Of a stretch of DNA of 64,000 bases, positions 52,360 through 60,907 are shown piece by piece. The first letter of the stretch is position 1; every line of letters begins with the position of its first letter. The notes under the pieces were generated by a model. That model was given only the letters and a program-made list of their open reading frames with translations, was not told where the DNA came from and did not search any database. Source of the stretch: Nocardia higoensis NBRC 100133. Its GTDB lineage: Bacteria > Actinomycetota > Actinomycetes > Mycobacteriales > Mycobacteriaceae. Made by a program: the position numbers and the translations under genes. The stretch is from contig NZ_BAGA01000074.1 in the NCBI RefSeq assembly GCF_000308595.1, positions 62,001 through 126,000 on the forward strand, written 5' to 3'.

Positions 52360-53135
52360 TGTTGTTGCCGGACAAGGTCGTGGTGGTCTCCGGCGTCGGG
52401 CCGGGACTCGGACAGGCGATCGCGGTGCGCAGCGCCGTGGCGGGCGCCGATGTGGTGCTGGCCGCGCGCACGCGCTCGCGCTTGGAGAAGGTGGCCGAGG
52501 AGATCACCGCGCTGGGCAGGCGGGCGCTGGTCGTCCCGACCGACATCACCGACGAGGTGGCGGTGCAGGCGCTGGTCGACACCACGCGCGCGGAGTTCGG
52601 CCGGGTGGACACGGTGGTCAACAACGCGTTCGCGATCCCGCCGCTGGCCGATCTGGCCACCGTCGACATCGATCAGGTGCGCGCGGGCTTCGAGACGAAC
52701 GTGCTGGCCGCGCTGCGTCTGACCAGACAGTTCATTCCGGACCTCGCCGAGTCGAAAGGCTCGGTGGTGATGATCAATTCGGCGGTCCTGCGGCATTCCC
52801 GCCGCACCTTCGGGCCCTACAAGATGGCCAAGGCGAGCCTGCTCGCACTGGCGCAGAGTCTGGCCACCGAGATCGGGCCGCAGGGCATCCGGGTCAATAC
52901 CGTTGCCCCCGGCTACATCTGGGCCGACAACTTGAAGTGGTACTTCGACTATCTGGCCGGGCAGCGCGGCATCACCGCCGAGGAGGTCTATGCCGAGACG
53001 GCCTCGACCATCGACCTGCGCAAGCTGCCCGAACCCGACGAGATCGCCGACGCCGTGGTCTTCTTCGCCTCGTCGCTGGCACGCGCGATCACCGGCGCGT
53101 GCCTGGACGTCAACGCGGGCGAGTACCACCACTGA
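52359..53135 (+). CDS. Short-chain dehydrogenase/reductase
   Basis: A 258-residue classical SDR: SGVGPGLGQAIA cofactor loop, NNAFAIPPLADL, and the catalytic Ser/Tyr/Lys in MINSAVLRHSRRTFGPYKMAKASLL. The Gly motif GVGPGLG is a slightly unusual variant. ATG overlaps the DUF1214 stop (TGATG), showing co-translation. Likely acts on a hydroxy or keto group of the substrate handled by its neighbours. Confidence 0.88.
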   Translation: MLLPDKVVVVSGVGPGLGQAIAVRSAVAGADVVLAARTRSRLEKVAEEITALGRRALVVPTDITDEVAVQALVDTTRAEFGRVDTVVNNAFAIPPLADLATVDIDQVRAGFETNVLAALRLTRQFIPDLAESKGSVVMINSAVLRHSRRTFGPYKMAKASLLALAQSLATEIGPQGIRVNTVAPGYIWADNLKWYFDYLAGQRGITAEEVYAETASTIDLRKLPEPDEIADAVVFFASSLARAITGACLDVNAGEYHH

Positions 53136-53169
53136 TGAGGAGCACACAGAACATGATCGGCAGGGACGC

Positions 53170-54333
53170 ATGATCGGCAGGGATGACGTCGGGACGGTCG
53201 AGGATCTGCACGCCTCGGCGGCCAAGGTGGTCGGGCTCGACGACTTCGGCGCGGACGACTATCGCGAGGGGCTTGGCGTGCTGCTCGACTCCTATCACCG
53301 TGAGGCGCAGCTGACCCCGTTCGGTAACAAGATCAACCGGGCCTTCCTGCGCGGCGCTCTGATCGCGCGGTTGTTGAGCGAGAACGCCTGGCAGCGGCAT
53401 CCCGAGCATGCCGATGTCGCCATCGAACGGCCGATCTTCGTCACCGGCCTGCCGCGTTCGGGCACCACGGCGGTGCATCGCCTGCTGGAGGCCGACCCCG
53501 CGCATCAGGGTCTGCAGATGTGGCTGACCGAGATGCCGCAACCGCGCCCGCCGCGCGAGACCTGGGCGCAGAACCCGGTGTATCAGCGCATCGAGGCGGG
53601 CTTCGCCCGCCACCACGTGGAGCATCCCGAATTCCTGGGGATGCACCACATCTCGGCCGACCAGGTGGAGGAGTGCTGGCAGTTGCTGCGCCAGTCGGCG
53701 ATGTCGGTGTCCTACGAATGCCTGGCCTATCTGCCCGGCTATTCGCAGTGGTTGAGCGGTCGCGACTGGACGTCCGCCTACGCCAGGCACAAGCGCAATC
53801 TGCAGCTGATCGGGCTGCCCGACGCCGAGAAGCGCTGGGTGTTGAAGAATCCCAGCCACCTGTTCGCCCTCGACGCCATCATGGCGGTCTACCCGGACGC
53901 GCTGATCGTGCAGATGCATCGCGATCCGAGCACCATCATCGCCTCGGTGTGCAGCCTGAACGAGAAGGCGAGTGAGGGCTGGTCGGAGAAGTTCCGCGGC
54001 GAGGTCGTGGGTGAGTCGCAGCTGGATCTGTGGGGGCGCGGGGCGCAGCGCTTCCTGGCCGACCGCAGGCGCTACGACCAGGCCCGGTTCGCCGATGTCT
54101 ACTACGACGATTTCGTCGCCGATCCGCTGGCGTCGATCGCCGAGATCTACCAGCGGTTCGGGATGACACTCAGCGCCGGAGCCGAGGCGGCCATGCGGGA
54201 CCTGCACAGCGAGAGCACCACGGGCGCGGCCCGTCCCGCGCACCGGTACACCCTCGCCGACTACGGGCTCACCGCCGCACAGGTCGACGAGCGTTTCGGG
54301 GAGTACCGGGCGGCGCACTTCCCGGGCCGTTGA
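53170..54333 (+). CDS. PAPS-dependent sulfotransferase-family protein
   Basis: A 387-residue protein of the sulfotransferase 3 (PF13469) type: 5'-phosphosulfate-binding loop FVTGLPRSGTTAVHRLLEAD and 3'-phosphate loop HRDPSTIIASVCSL are both intact. Such enzymes transfer sulfate from PAPS to hydroxyls of lipids or other small molecules. It is 34 bp after the SDR, AGGGA precedes the ATG, and PAPS synthesis genes (cysD, cysNC) lie 3 kb away under a similar promoter palindrome. Acceptor unknown. Confidence 0.87.
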   Translation: MIGRDDVGTVEDLHASAAKVVGLDDFGADDYREGLGVLLDSYHREAQLTPFGNKINRAFLRGALIARLLSENAWQRHPEHADVAIERPIFVTGLPRSGTTAVHRLLEADPAHQGLQMWLTEMPQPRPPRETWAQNPVYQRIEAGFARHHVEHPEFLGMHHISADQVEECWQLLRQSAMSVSYECLAYLPGYSQWLSGRDWTSAYARHKRNLQLIGLPDAEKRWVLKNPSHLFALDAIMAVYPDALIVQMHRDPSTIIASVCSLNEKASEGWSEKFRGEVVGESQLDLWGRGAQRFLADRRRYDQARFADVYYDDFVADPLASIAEIYQRFGMTLSAGAEAAMRDLHSESTTGAARPAHRYTLADYGLTAAQVDERFGEYRAAHFPGR

Positions 54334-54345
54334 GGCCCGGGCTGC

Positions 54346-55008
54346 TCAGGCCTGGCCCGGCCGCAGGACGATGAACAGCCCGTGCGCTTCGGCGCACAGG
54401 CGTTCCCCGTCGTGCAGGGTGGCGCGCACGTAGACCTTGCGGCCTTCGTGGTCCTCCACCCAGGACCGCAGCGTCAGTTCGGTGTTCAGCGGGGTGATGG
54501 ACCGGTAGTCGACGGTCAGCGACGCCGTCCGGGTCACCGATCCGGCGTGGATGGCCGCCGCCATACCGCACAGCTCGTCGAAACCGACCGCCATCTGGCC
54601 GCCGTGCGCGGCCGCGTTGCCGCCCAGGTGGACGGTGCGGAAGGTGATCGCGGTCTCCACGCCCTTGCGGCTCGCGCGCTTGACCCGATAGGGCGGCAGG
54701 GTGATGTTGCCGCGCGCGGGCAGTTCGTGCCGGGTCCACGACGGCGCCGACCATTCGTCGACGACGGTTTCGGCGAGCGCGGCGTTGATCTCCTTGAGCT
54801 TGGCGATCAGGTCGAGGGCCTGATCGTCGCTGGGATTGGACAGCCTGGCGTGGTCCATCAGGGTGCGCACCTGCTCGATCATTTCGCCCAGGTGCGGTCC
54901 GCCGCGGCTGACGTCGGCGTCTTTCATCATCTGTTCCCACATCGGCCGGAATCCGCCTTCGTGGTGCTCGGCGGTCGGTAGTGCCTCGGCCACGTGGTCA
55001 TCGGTCAT
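54346..55008 (-). CDS. Hotdog-fold acyl-CoA thioesterase (PaaI-like)
   Basis: A 220-residue protein with a C-terminal hotdog thioesterase domain: TFRTVHLGGNAAAHGGQMAVGFDELCGMAAAIH (HGG motif and active-site Asp/Glu region) and ASLTVDYRSITPLNTELTLRSWV. The N-terminal 100 residues are helical, an extension common in mycobacterial relatives. Convergent with the sulfotransferase gene, gap 12 bp. Hydrolyses a CoA thioester. Confidence 0.82.
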   Translation of the reverse strand: MTDDHVAEALPTAEHHEGGFRPMWEQMMKDADVSRGGPHLGEMIEQVRTLMDHARLSNPSDDQALDLIAKLKEINAALAETVVDEWSAPSWTRHELPARGNITLPPYRVKRASRKGVETAITFRTVHLGGNAAAHGGQMAVGFDELCGMAAAIHAGSVTRTASLTVDYRSITPLNTELTLRSWVEDHEGRKVYVRATLHDGERLCAEAHGLFIVLRPGQA

Positions 55009-55086
55009 GACTTCCAAGGTATCCGGTAGCCTGCCCGATACCGCTCGCCGGGTGGGCACCCGAGATCGCCACGGCCGAGGACGGGT

Positions 55087-55608
55087 TCAGTCGCCGGTGC
55101 GTCCGTCGATGCGCTCGCGCAGCAGGTCGGCGTGTCCGTTGTGCCGTGCGTACTCCTCGATCACGTGCACGTAGACCCAGCGCAGGCTGTATGTGGCGCC
55201 GCCGACGGGAAACGCGAAGGTGTGATCGAGCGGCAACGGGGCCACGGCGGAATCCGCGGCGGCCACCTCGGCGAGGAAGGTCGCGAACGCGGCCTGCGGG
55301 TCGGCATCGCCGATGTGATCGAAATCGCCGCCGGGGTCGTCCTCGGCGCAATACAGGTAGTCCAGCGGCATGCCGGCGGCCGCGATGCGGAACCAGCCGC
55401 GCTCGACCTCGCTCATGTGCCGCACGAGGCCGAGCAACGACAGCTCGGAGGGCGGGACGGAACGCAGCCGGAGCTGGTCGACGCTCAGGCCGGTGCACTT
55501 CCACAGCAGTGTCGCGCGGTGGCGGTCGAGCCAGCCCTGGAGGATCTCCCGTTCACTCGCGACGGTGGGCGCTGCGTTCCTGTCGATGCCGGGCGCTGTC
55601 CAGATCAC
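55087..55608 (-). CDS. DinB/DUF664-family (mycothiol-transferase-like) protein
   Basis: A 173-residue four-helix protein of the DinB superfamily, DUF664 branch: LQGWLDRHRATLLWKCTGLSVDQL, SLLGLVRHMSEVERGWF and HVIEEYARHNGHADLLRERIDG. The last H-x3-H cluster plus earlier His form the metal site seen in mycothiol/bacillithiol-dependent transferases. GTG at 55608 gives the family-like start VIWTAPGIDR; ATG at 55632 adds eight residues. Confidence 0.82.
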   Translation of the reverse strand: MIWTAPGIDRNAAPTVASEREILQGWLDRHRATLLWKCTGLSVDQLRLRSVPPSELSLLGLVRHMSEVERGWFRIAAAGMPLDYLYCAEDDPGGDFDHIGDADPQAAFATFLAEVAAADSAVAPLPLDHTFAFPVGGATYSLRWVYVHVIEEYARHNGHADLLRERIDGRTGD

Positions 55609-55696
55609 GTCCCGAGGGTAACGAGGGACCATCTGCGTATGGCTCCGATCGAGAGCACGGGGTGGCGCCGAGCAGAGAATGGGGCAGACTGGCCCG

Positions 55697-56134
55697 ATGC
55701 CTGCGGATTCCAGCGGACCGGGTCGCGCCGGTGACGGCGTGCCCGCTCACCTGCCCGGCGACCCCGAACGCTCCGTGCTGGAACTGGCTCGTGGCGAACA
55801 GCACTGGCTGCGCGCGCGGATGCTGCCCGAAGGGCTCTACGAACTCCGGTATCGCGACGGGCCGGGCGCGGAGCGGTTCGAACTGTTCAGCTCCGATCAC
55901 GTATTGGTGCGCGACATCCTGTTCGCCTGGCTCGACGAGAACCCGTGGTGGCGCGACGGGGTCGCTTGGTCGCCGATCGACCCGGCCATCTCGGAGATCG
56001 AGGCGGTGCGCGACGAACTCGCCGATCTGCTGGGCGGTTTCGACCTGTTCGGCACGCTCGAGGATCTGGACGCCGGGCTCGACGAGTTGCTGGGGGAGCC
56101 GGACGGCGGCTCCGAATCGGGTTTCGACGGGTGA
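55697..56134 (+). CDS. Hypothetical protein (145 residues)
   Basis: An acidic protein without signal or membrane helix: ERSVLELARGEQHWLRARMLPEGLYELRYRDGPGAE, then LFSSDHVLVRDILFAWLDENPWWRDGVAW and an acidic helical tail. Related short proteins of unknown function occur in Nocardia-type genomes by my recollection; no fold recognised. Divergent from the DinB-like gene. Confidence 0.6.
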   Translation: MPADSSGPGRAGDGVPAHLPGDPERSVLELARGEQHWLRARMLPEGLYELRYRDGPGAERFELFSSDHVLVRDILFAWLDENPWWRDGVAWSPIDPAISEIEAVRDELADLLGGFDLFGTLEDLDAGLDELLGEPDGGSESGFDG

Positions 56135-56238
56135 GCCCACTCCCGTCCGCGTGTGCGCAGCGGTGTTCGCGGGGGAGGTGCGTGCCGTGGCGCCGAAGCC
56201 TTGTGCCCACCCGGCGGGCCTGCCTACGATGCCGAAGG

Positions 56239-56256
56239 TAGAACACGTTCTATATT
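56239..56256 (+). promoter_or_regulatory. Perfect GAACNNGTTC palindrome overlapping -10 of the SDR gene
   Basis: TAGAACACGTTCTA (56239-56252) is a perfect 14-base palindrome and a full match to TNNAACNNGTTNNA. TATATT (56251-56256) overlaps it as -10 for the SDR starting at 56312. Confidence 0.65.
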
Positions 56257-56311
56257 CGGCATTACGTCATCGAGGTCACGTCGCGGGTGCGCGGCGACGA
56301 TGGGAGCGCAC

Positions 56312-57103
56312 ATGATTCTCGACCGGTTCCGCATCGACGGGCAGGTGGCCGTGGTGACGGGGGCGGGGCGCGGCTTGGGCCGCGCGATCGCCGTGGCCTT
56401 CGCGGAGGCGGGTGCCGACGTGGTGATCGCGGCGCGCACGAAGGAGCAGCTCGACGAGGTGGCCGAACAGGTGGCCGCGGCGGGCCGGAAGGCGCACGTG
56501 GTCCCGGCCGATCTCGGTGACCCGGAGGCCGCGGCCGCCCTGGCCGGGATCGCCGTCGAGCGGTTCGGCAGGCTCGACATCGTGGTGAACAATGTCGGCG
56601 GCGCGTTGCCGTACCCGCTGCTCGATACCACGCCGAAAGCGATGACGGAGGCGTTCGGCTTCAATGTGGCGAACGCGCACGCGCTGGTGCGCGCCGCCGT
56701 GCCGCACATGCTGGCGACCGCGGGCGGCGGGTCGATCGTCAACATCACCTCGAGCATGGGCAGGTTGCCCGGCCGGGCGTTCGCCGCCTACGGGACCGCC
56801 AAGGCCGCGCTCGCGCACTACACGAAACTGGCCGCCATGGATCTGAATCCGCGCATCCGCGTCAACGCCATCGCACCGGGGGCGATCCTGACCTCGGCGC
56901 TCGAGATCGTGGCCGGCGACGAGCGCATGCGCGGCGAGCTCGAGCGCAAGACGCCGCTGCACACCCTCGGCGAGCCGGAGGACATCGCGGCCGCCGCGCT
57001 GTACCTGGTCTCGCCCGCGGGAAAGTATCTGACCGGCAAGGTGATCGAGCCCGACGGCGGCATCATCGAACCCAACCTCGCGCTCCCGATCCCGGATCTG
57101 TGA
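56312..57103 (+). CDS. SDR, steroid/lipid-catabolism type
   Basis: A 263-residue classical [29 protein letters not shown], catalytic Ser/Tyr/Lys in [24 protein letters not shown], and [14 protein letters not shown] at the end. The opening [19 protein letters not shown] and the ending [10 protein letters not shown] closely resemble an SDR of the mycobacterial cholesterol region as I remember it. GGGAG lies five bases before the ATG at 56312. A perfect KstR-like palindrome covers its promoter. Confidence 0.88.
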   Translation: MILDRFRIDGQVAVVTGAGRGLGRAIAVAFAEAGADVVIAARTKEQLDEVAEQVAAAGRKAHVVPADLGDPEAAAALAGIAVERFGRLDIVVNNVGGALPYPLLDTTPKAMTEAFGFNVANAHALVRAAVPHMLATAGGGSIVNITSSMGRLPGRAFAAYGTAKAALAHYTKLAAMDLNPRIRVNAIAPGAILTSALEIVAGDERMRGELERKTPLHTLGEPEDIAAAALYLVSPAGKYLTGKVIEPDGGIIEPNLALPIPDL

Positions 57104-57131
57104 CCCCGGCGCGGGCCGGAGTCGGCCGGGG
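57104..57131. terminator. Hairpin between convergent genes
   Basis: CCCCGGC and GCCGGGG form a 7-bp stem in the 30-bp gap between the SDR and the amidotransferase gene. Confidence 0.4.
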
Positions 57132-57133
57132 GC

Positions 57134-57967
57134 TCAGACGGGTGCCACGGGCTCGAACCGCAGCATCTCCTCGGAGCCTGCGCGGATGACCCCCACGCTG
57201 GATTCCGGCACCTCGTTCCAGGCGCCGGGCAGGTCGCGCAGCGGTTCGGAGACCACGAACCTGGTCAGGCCGCCGAGATGTCGCAGCGCCTCGACCTCGG
57301 GGTGCAACGCTTTCAGCTTCTCCATATCGGTCGAGAAGAACAGGGACCGGGACCGGTGTTCGGTCGAGTAGCGGAAGATCCAGATCGTCCCGCCGTCGGT
57401 CGTGGCGACGGTCATCTGGACCGGATGCTCCACCCCGTGCGCGCGGCCGACGTCCTCGACGAACCCGACCGCCCTGGACACGCCACCGACCGGGTCGTCG
57501 GTGAGGCCGAAGGTCAGGGCCAGATAGAACAGGACCTCGGAATCCGTCGTCCCCTCGAGTTCGGGGAACAGTTCCGGCGCCAGCGCCGTCATCAGGTCCC
57601 GGCGCATCTCGCGATGCCCCTCCAGGGCGCCGTTGTGCATCCACAGCCAGCGCCCGTGCCGGAACGGATGGCAGTTGCTGCGCTGGACCGGCGAGCCGGT
57701 CGAAGCGCGGACGTGCGCGAAGAACAACGGCGTGCGTATCTGACCGGCGATCTCGCGCAGGTTGCGGTCGTTCCAGGCCGGCTGAATGCTCTTGAACAGC
57801 GCGGGCTCGACGCCCTCGCCGTACCAGCCGATGCCGAAGCCGTCACCGTTGGTGGTGGTGGCTCCGAGATGCGATTCCATGCTCTGGTCGATCAGGGAAT
57901 GCTCCGGGCGGACCAGCAGGTCCTCCGCGAGGATCGGCTCTCCTGCGTACGCCAGCCACCGGCACAT
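57134..57967 (-). CDS. Class II glutamine amidotransferase (YafJ/EgtC-like)
   Basis: A 277-residue Ntn-type amidotransferase. It begins MCRWLAYAG, so removal of Met exposes the catalytic Cys; NGDGFGIGWYG, FAHVRASTGSPVQRSNCHPFRHGRWLWMHNG (with the oxyanion Asn) and TTDSEVLFYLAL complete the site. Close relatives include EgtC of ergothioneine synthesis, but no egtA/B/D is adjacent, so it is more likely a YafJ-type enzyme of unknown use. Confidence 0.87.
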   Translation of the reverse strand: MCRWLAYAGEPILAEDLLVRPEHSLIDQSMESHLGATTTNGDGFGIGWYGEGVEPALFKSIQPAWNDRNLREIAGQIRTPLFFAHVRASTGSPVQRSNCHPFRHGRWLWMHNGALEGHREMRRDLMTALAPELFPELEGTTDSEVLFYLALTFGLTDDPVGGVSRAVGFVEDVGRAHGVEHPVQMTVATTDGGTIWIFRYSTEHRSRSLFFSTDMEKLKALHPEVEALRHLGGLTRFVVSEPLRDLPGAWNEVPESSVGVIRAGSEEMLRFEPVAPV

Positions 57968-58022
57968 CAATCCATTGAAACAGAGTTCCGCCCGGATGCG
58001 GTACCTCCGGCCCGGCGTGTGG

Positions 58023-59117
58023 TCAGTCCGGGAAAGCGCCCGAGGCCGCACCCGAGCCGAGCGGGATCGGCGCGCCCGCCGGGCTGAGCTGCGCGGCGTC
58101 GAACGGCAGCAGCGCGCCGGAGCGGGTGTTCGACCGCAGATAGGTCTGCAGCATGGCGGCCGCGTCGAAGCCGGCGACGGTGCGGTCGAACAGCGGGGGC
58201 GGGCTCGCGCCTGCGGTGCCGACGTACATCTTGGTCCCGTCGGCGGTGAACCCGACCGACATCGGCGAATCCACCGCGATCGAGCCGGTGATCTCGCCGG
58301 AGGCCAGGTCGATCACCTGCACGGCATCCGCTCCCGCGGTCGCCACCAGCAGACTGGTCCCGTCGGGGCTGATGGCTCCGGCCACCGGAGCGCTGCCCGG
58401 GGCGAAGGCGATCGCGCCGGTGCGGCTCCAGGACGCGATGTCGATCACCGAGACGTTGTCGCCGAGAGCGTTCACCGAATACAGCGTGTTGCCGTCGGGG
58501 GAGACAGCCGCCGCGAACGGCGCGGAGCCGTCGATCTGGATCCGCTCGCCCAGCTGGAATCCGGTCTCCGGGTCGAATACCGCGGCGGTCGAATCGGCGA
58601 AGACGGTGTAGAGCTGGCTGCCGTCGGGGGCGATGGCGGCCGCGAACGGGATGGCGGGCAACGGCATCGAGTCGACCAAGGTCTGCGACTCGGTGTCGAT
58701 GACGTCGATGGACGGGCGCGCGGTGAAGATGTACACCCGGTCGCGCACCGGATCGGCGATCGGCTCGGTCATCCCGTCGGTGCCCGAGATCGGGATCCGT
58801 GCGGTGACGGTGTCGCTCGCGCGATCGATGACCGCGATGTCGTCGGGTCCGGTGAAGGGCGCGTTGAACGCCTGCACGTAGAGATGGCGGCCGTCGCGGG
58901 CGGCCACGACCGCCGACGCGTGCGCGCCCACTCCCTCGATACGGCTGTGCACCCGGTCGGTGGCGGTGTCCACGACCAGTACCGCGCCCTCGCCCGCGAT
59001 CGGAATGTAGGCGTCGGCGACGCCGTCCCGTGCTCCCGCGACCGGAGCGAGCAGGGACAACAGGGCCGCGCTGAGCGCGAACGCGCGCGCGGGCCGACGC
59101 CGGAACCTGATTGCCAT
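58023..59117 (-). CDS. Secreted YncE-like beta-propeller protein
   Basis: A 364-residue exported protein: Arg-rich signal peptide (FALSAALLSLLAPVAGA) then seven or so YVTN-type blades with repeats of ..V.VID..S..V...I..G..P...A.SPDG..LYV... (DDIAVIDRASDTVTARIPI, AAAIAPDGSQLYTVFAD, GAISPDGTSLLVATAGA). Such propellers usually serve binding roles at the cell surface. AAAGG precedes the ATG at 59117. Confidence 0.82.
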   Translation of the reverse strand: MAIRFRRRPARAFALSAALLSLLAPVAGARDGVADAYIPIAGEGAVLVVDTATDRVHSRIEGVGAHASAVVAARDGRHLYVQAFNAPFTGPDDIAVIDRASDTVTARIPISGTDGMTEPIADPVRDRVYIFTARPSIDVIDTESQTLVDSMPLPAIPFAAAIAPDGSQLYTVFADSTAAVFDPETGFQLGERIQIDGSAPFAAAVSPDGNTLYSVNALGDNVSVIDIASWSRTGAIAFAPGSAPVAGAISPDGTSLLVATAGADAVQVIDLASGEITGSIAVDSPMSVGFTADGTKMYVGTAGASPPPLFDRTVAGFDAAAMLQTYLRSNTRSGALLPFDAAQLSPAGAPIPLGSGAASGAFPD

Positions 59118-59300
59118 CCTCGGACCTTTCGTGTGGGTATCCGAACGGACTATTCCCCGGAAACGCCGCTGCCGCAAGCGTTGCCGTGATCGCTCACAGT
59201 ACCCAGAGGAACGGCCGGACCCTCCTGCCCAGAAAAGACTACCGACCGGTATGGTTGTCCGGCTCGACATTTCGCAGGTCCCGCGCGTTCTGAAATGTGT

Positions 59301-59783
59301 TTATTCCGAACCTGATCGGTCCCACATATTCGACAGCAGCGTGAAACTCGGGGTGTCGGCCAGTGACTGGCTGGACTCGTAGATGCGCTGGTATCCGGTC
59401 TCCGCAATACGCCACACGCCGTCGGGGTCGCGGCGGTAACGATCGCGGTAATAGCCGGCGCCGCGGATGAGTGCGCCGAATTCGGTGGCGATGACGGTGT
59501 CCTCGAAGGCCCATGACCCGGTGGCGGTGTCGCCGTCGACGGTGATCTCGGGATGGTGTGCGATGTGTACCGTGACGATGGCGGGCCCCGCTGTGGTGCG
59601 CAGGAAATCCGTGATGGCCTGGCGTCCCTGGAAGGACAGCGGCTCGCCGAGCGCGTGCGTACCGTACTCGGCCCGAGCGTCTTCGGTGAGCGTGTCGGCG
59701 AATTCGTCCCAGAGTTTGAGGTCGAGTGTGCGGAAGTAGCGGTATTTGAGCCTGCGCACGGATTCGACGGCTTCCAGATCCAT
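59301..59783 (-). CDS. SnoaL-like (NTF2-fold) protein
   Basis: A 160-residue NTF2/SnoaL_4-type protein: LKYRYFRTLDLKLWDEFADTLTEDARAEY, TVHIAHHPEITVDGDTATGSWAFEDT and YYRDRYRRDPDGVWRIAETGYQRIYES. The fold supports isomerases, dehydratases and small-ligand binding; relatives lie in steroid degradation loci. ATG at 59783 chosen; it diverges from an IclR gene across a GAACNNGTTC palindrome. Confidence 0.82.
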   Translation of the reverse strand: MDLEAVESVRRLKYRYFRTLDLKLWDEFADTLTEDARAEYGTHALGEPLSFQGRQAITDFLRTTAGPAIVTVHIAHHPEITVDGDTATGSWAFEDTVIATEFGALIRGAGYYRDRYRRDPDGVWRIAETGYQRIYESSQSLADTPSFTLLSNMWDRSGSE

Positions 59784-59816
59784 TCGGACAGCCTTGCACG
59801 GCGAATGGGACTCCAC

Positions 59817-59834
59817 AAGAACGTGTTCTACTAT
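59817..59834 (+). promoter_or_regulatory. GAACNNGTTC palindrome between SnoaL-like and IclR genes
   Basis: AAGAACGTGTTCTA (59817-59830) holds a perfect AGAACNNGTTCT core. TACTAT (59829-59834) overlaps it as -10 toward the IclR gene; it also lies 34 bp upstream of the SnoaL-like start on the other strand. Confidence 0.58.
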
Positions 59835-59903
59835 TCCCGGTTGTTCGTGCACGCGCGGATATTTCTTCTAAGCTGGGCGCGCAGTGCGAGGAGAGGTTGT
59901 GTC

Positions 59904-60740
59904 ATGACGGTCGAGATGGTGGGCCATCGCGAATTCGGCAGGGTGGTGTCCCATCGGGTGAGCGGCCCGGCTGTCCAGCCACCCGTCTCGATGATCGAGC
60001 GAATGACGGTGATCCTGGATGCCTTCGACGCCGAAACGCCGACCGTCACTCTGCTCGGCCTGACCGAACGCACCGGCCTGCCGCGGTCCACGGTGTACCG
60101 CATCCTCGACCAGATGGTGCGTCTGCGCTGGCTCGCGCACGCGCCCGGCGGTTACCGGCTCGGCCTGCGCGCCTTCGAGATCGGCGCACTGGCCACCGCG
60201 CACAACGAGATCCGCGAGGTGGTCAGCCCGCTGCTGCAGGATCTGTGTCAACGCATGTCCATGGCGGGGCATCTGGCCGTGCTCGACGGCCGCGAGGTGT
60301 TCTTCCTGGACAAGGCGGGTGGCAGGCAGGCCGCCGCGATCCCGACCCGGCTCGGCGGCAGGCTGCCCGCGCACAGCACCGCGCTCGGCAAAGCGCTGCT
60401 GGCGACGCTGGAGCCGAGCATCGTCGATGCCTCCCTGCGAGAACGGTTGCCGCAGTTGACCGCTCGCACCATCACCGAGCGCGGCGAACTGCACCGTGAA
60501 CTGCGGCGGGTGCGCCGCCAGGGCGGTGTGGCGGTGGATTCGGAGGAATCGGTCGACGGGTTGTGCTGTGTGGCGGTGCCGTTGCGCGGGCGCGGCGCGG
60601 CGATCGCGGCTCTGTCGCTGTCCGGACTCGTCGACGGCGATCGTCCCGCGCTGGACACCGCCCGGCTGGCCAGGATGCTCGCGGAGACGGCGCAGGAAGC
60701 GGCCCGCGCGCTGTTCCCCCGGCACGCCCGGTTGCGCTAG
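59904..60740 (+). CDS. IclR-family transcriptional regulator
   Basis: A 278-residue IclR regulator: winged helix VTLLGLTERTGLPRSTVYRILDQMVRLRWLAHAPGGYRLG and effector domain (HLAVLDGREVFFLDKAGG, LPAHSTALGKALLATL, VAVDSEESVDGLCCVAVPL). The ATG at 59904 follows GAGGAGAGG. It likely regulates the divergent SnoaL-like gene. Confidence 0.9.
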   Translation: MTVEMVGHREFGRVVSHRVSGPAVQPPVSMIERMTVILDAFDAETPTVTLLGLTERTGLPRSTVYRILDQMVRLRWLAHAPGGYRLGLRAFEIGALATAHNEIREVVSPLLQDLCQRMSMAGHLAVLDGREVFFLDKAGGRQAAAIPTRLGGRLPAHSTALGKALLATLEPSIVDASLRERLPQLTARTITERGELHRELRRVRRQGGVAVDSEESVDGLCCVAVPLRGRGAAIAALSLSGLVDGDRPALDTARLARMLAETAQEAARALFPRHARLR

Positions 60741-60879
60741 GCCGGGATCCCGCAGCCGTCGGGGCGGTATCGCTCGAAGCGGCCGACCCGGAAGCGGGGA
60801 ACCTCGGTGCGGCCGCCGGGAACCGCCCGTGACATCGCGTCCGGCCGGGATACGGGCCGGTGCGCCGCAATCGGGTTCA

Positions 60880-60904
60880 CCGCCGACGCCGCGTCGGTCG
60901 GCGG
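60880..60904. terminator. Hairpin between convergent genes
   Basis: CCGCCGAC and GTCGGCGG form an exact 8-bp stem with a nine-base loop just before the heme oxygenase end, facing the IclR gene. Confidence 0.4.
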
Positions 60905-60907
60905 AAC

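Noticed and set aside
51119..56252. LexA (SOS box) explanation of the GAAC/GTTC palindromes
   Set aside because: Actinobacterial SOS boxes have GAAC and GTTC four bases apart; all sites here have two.
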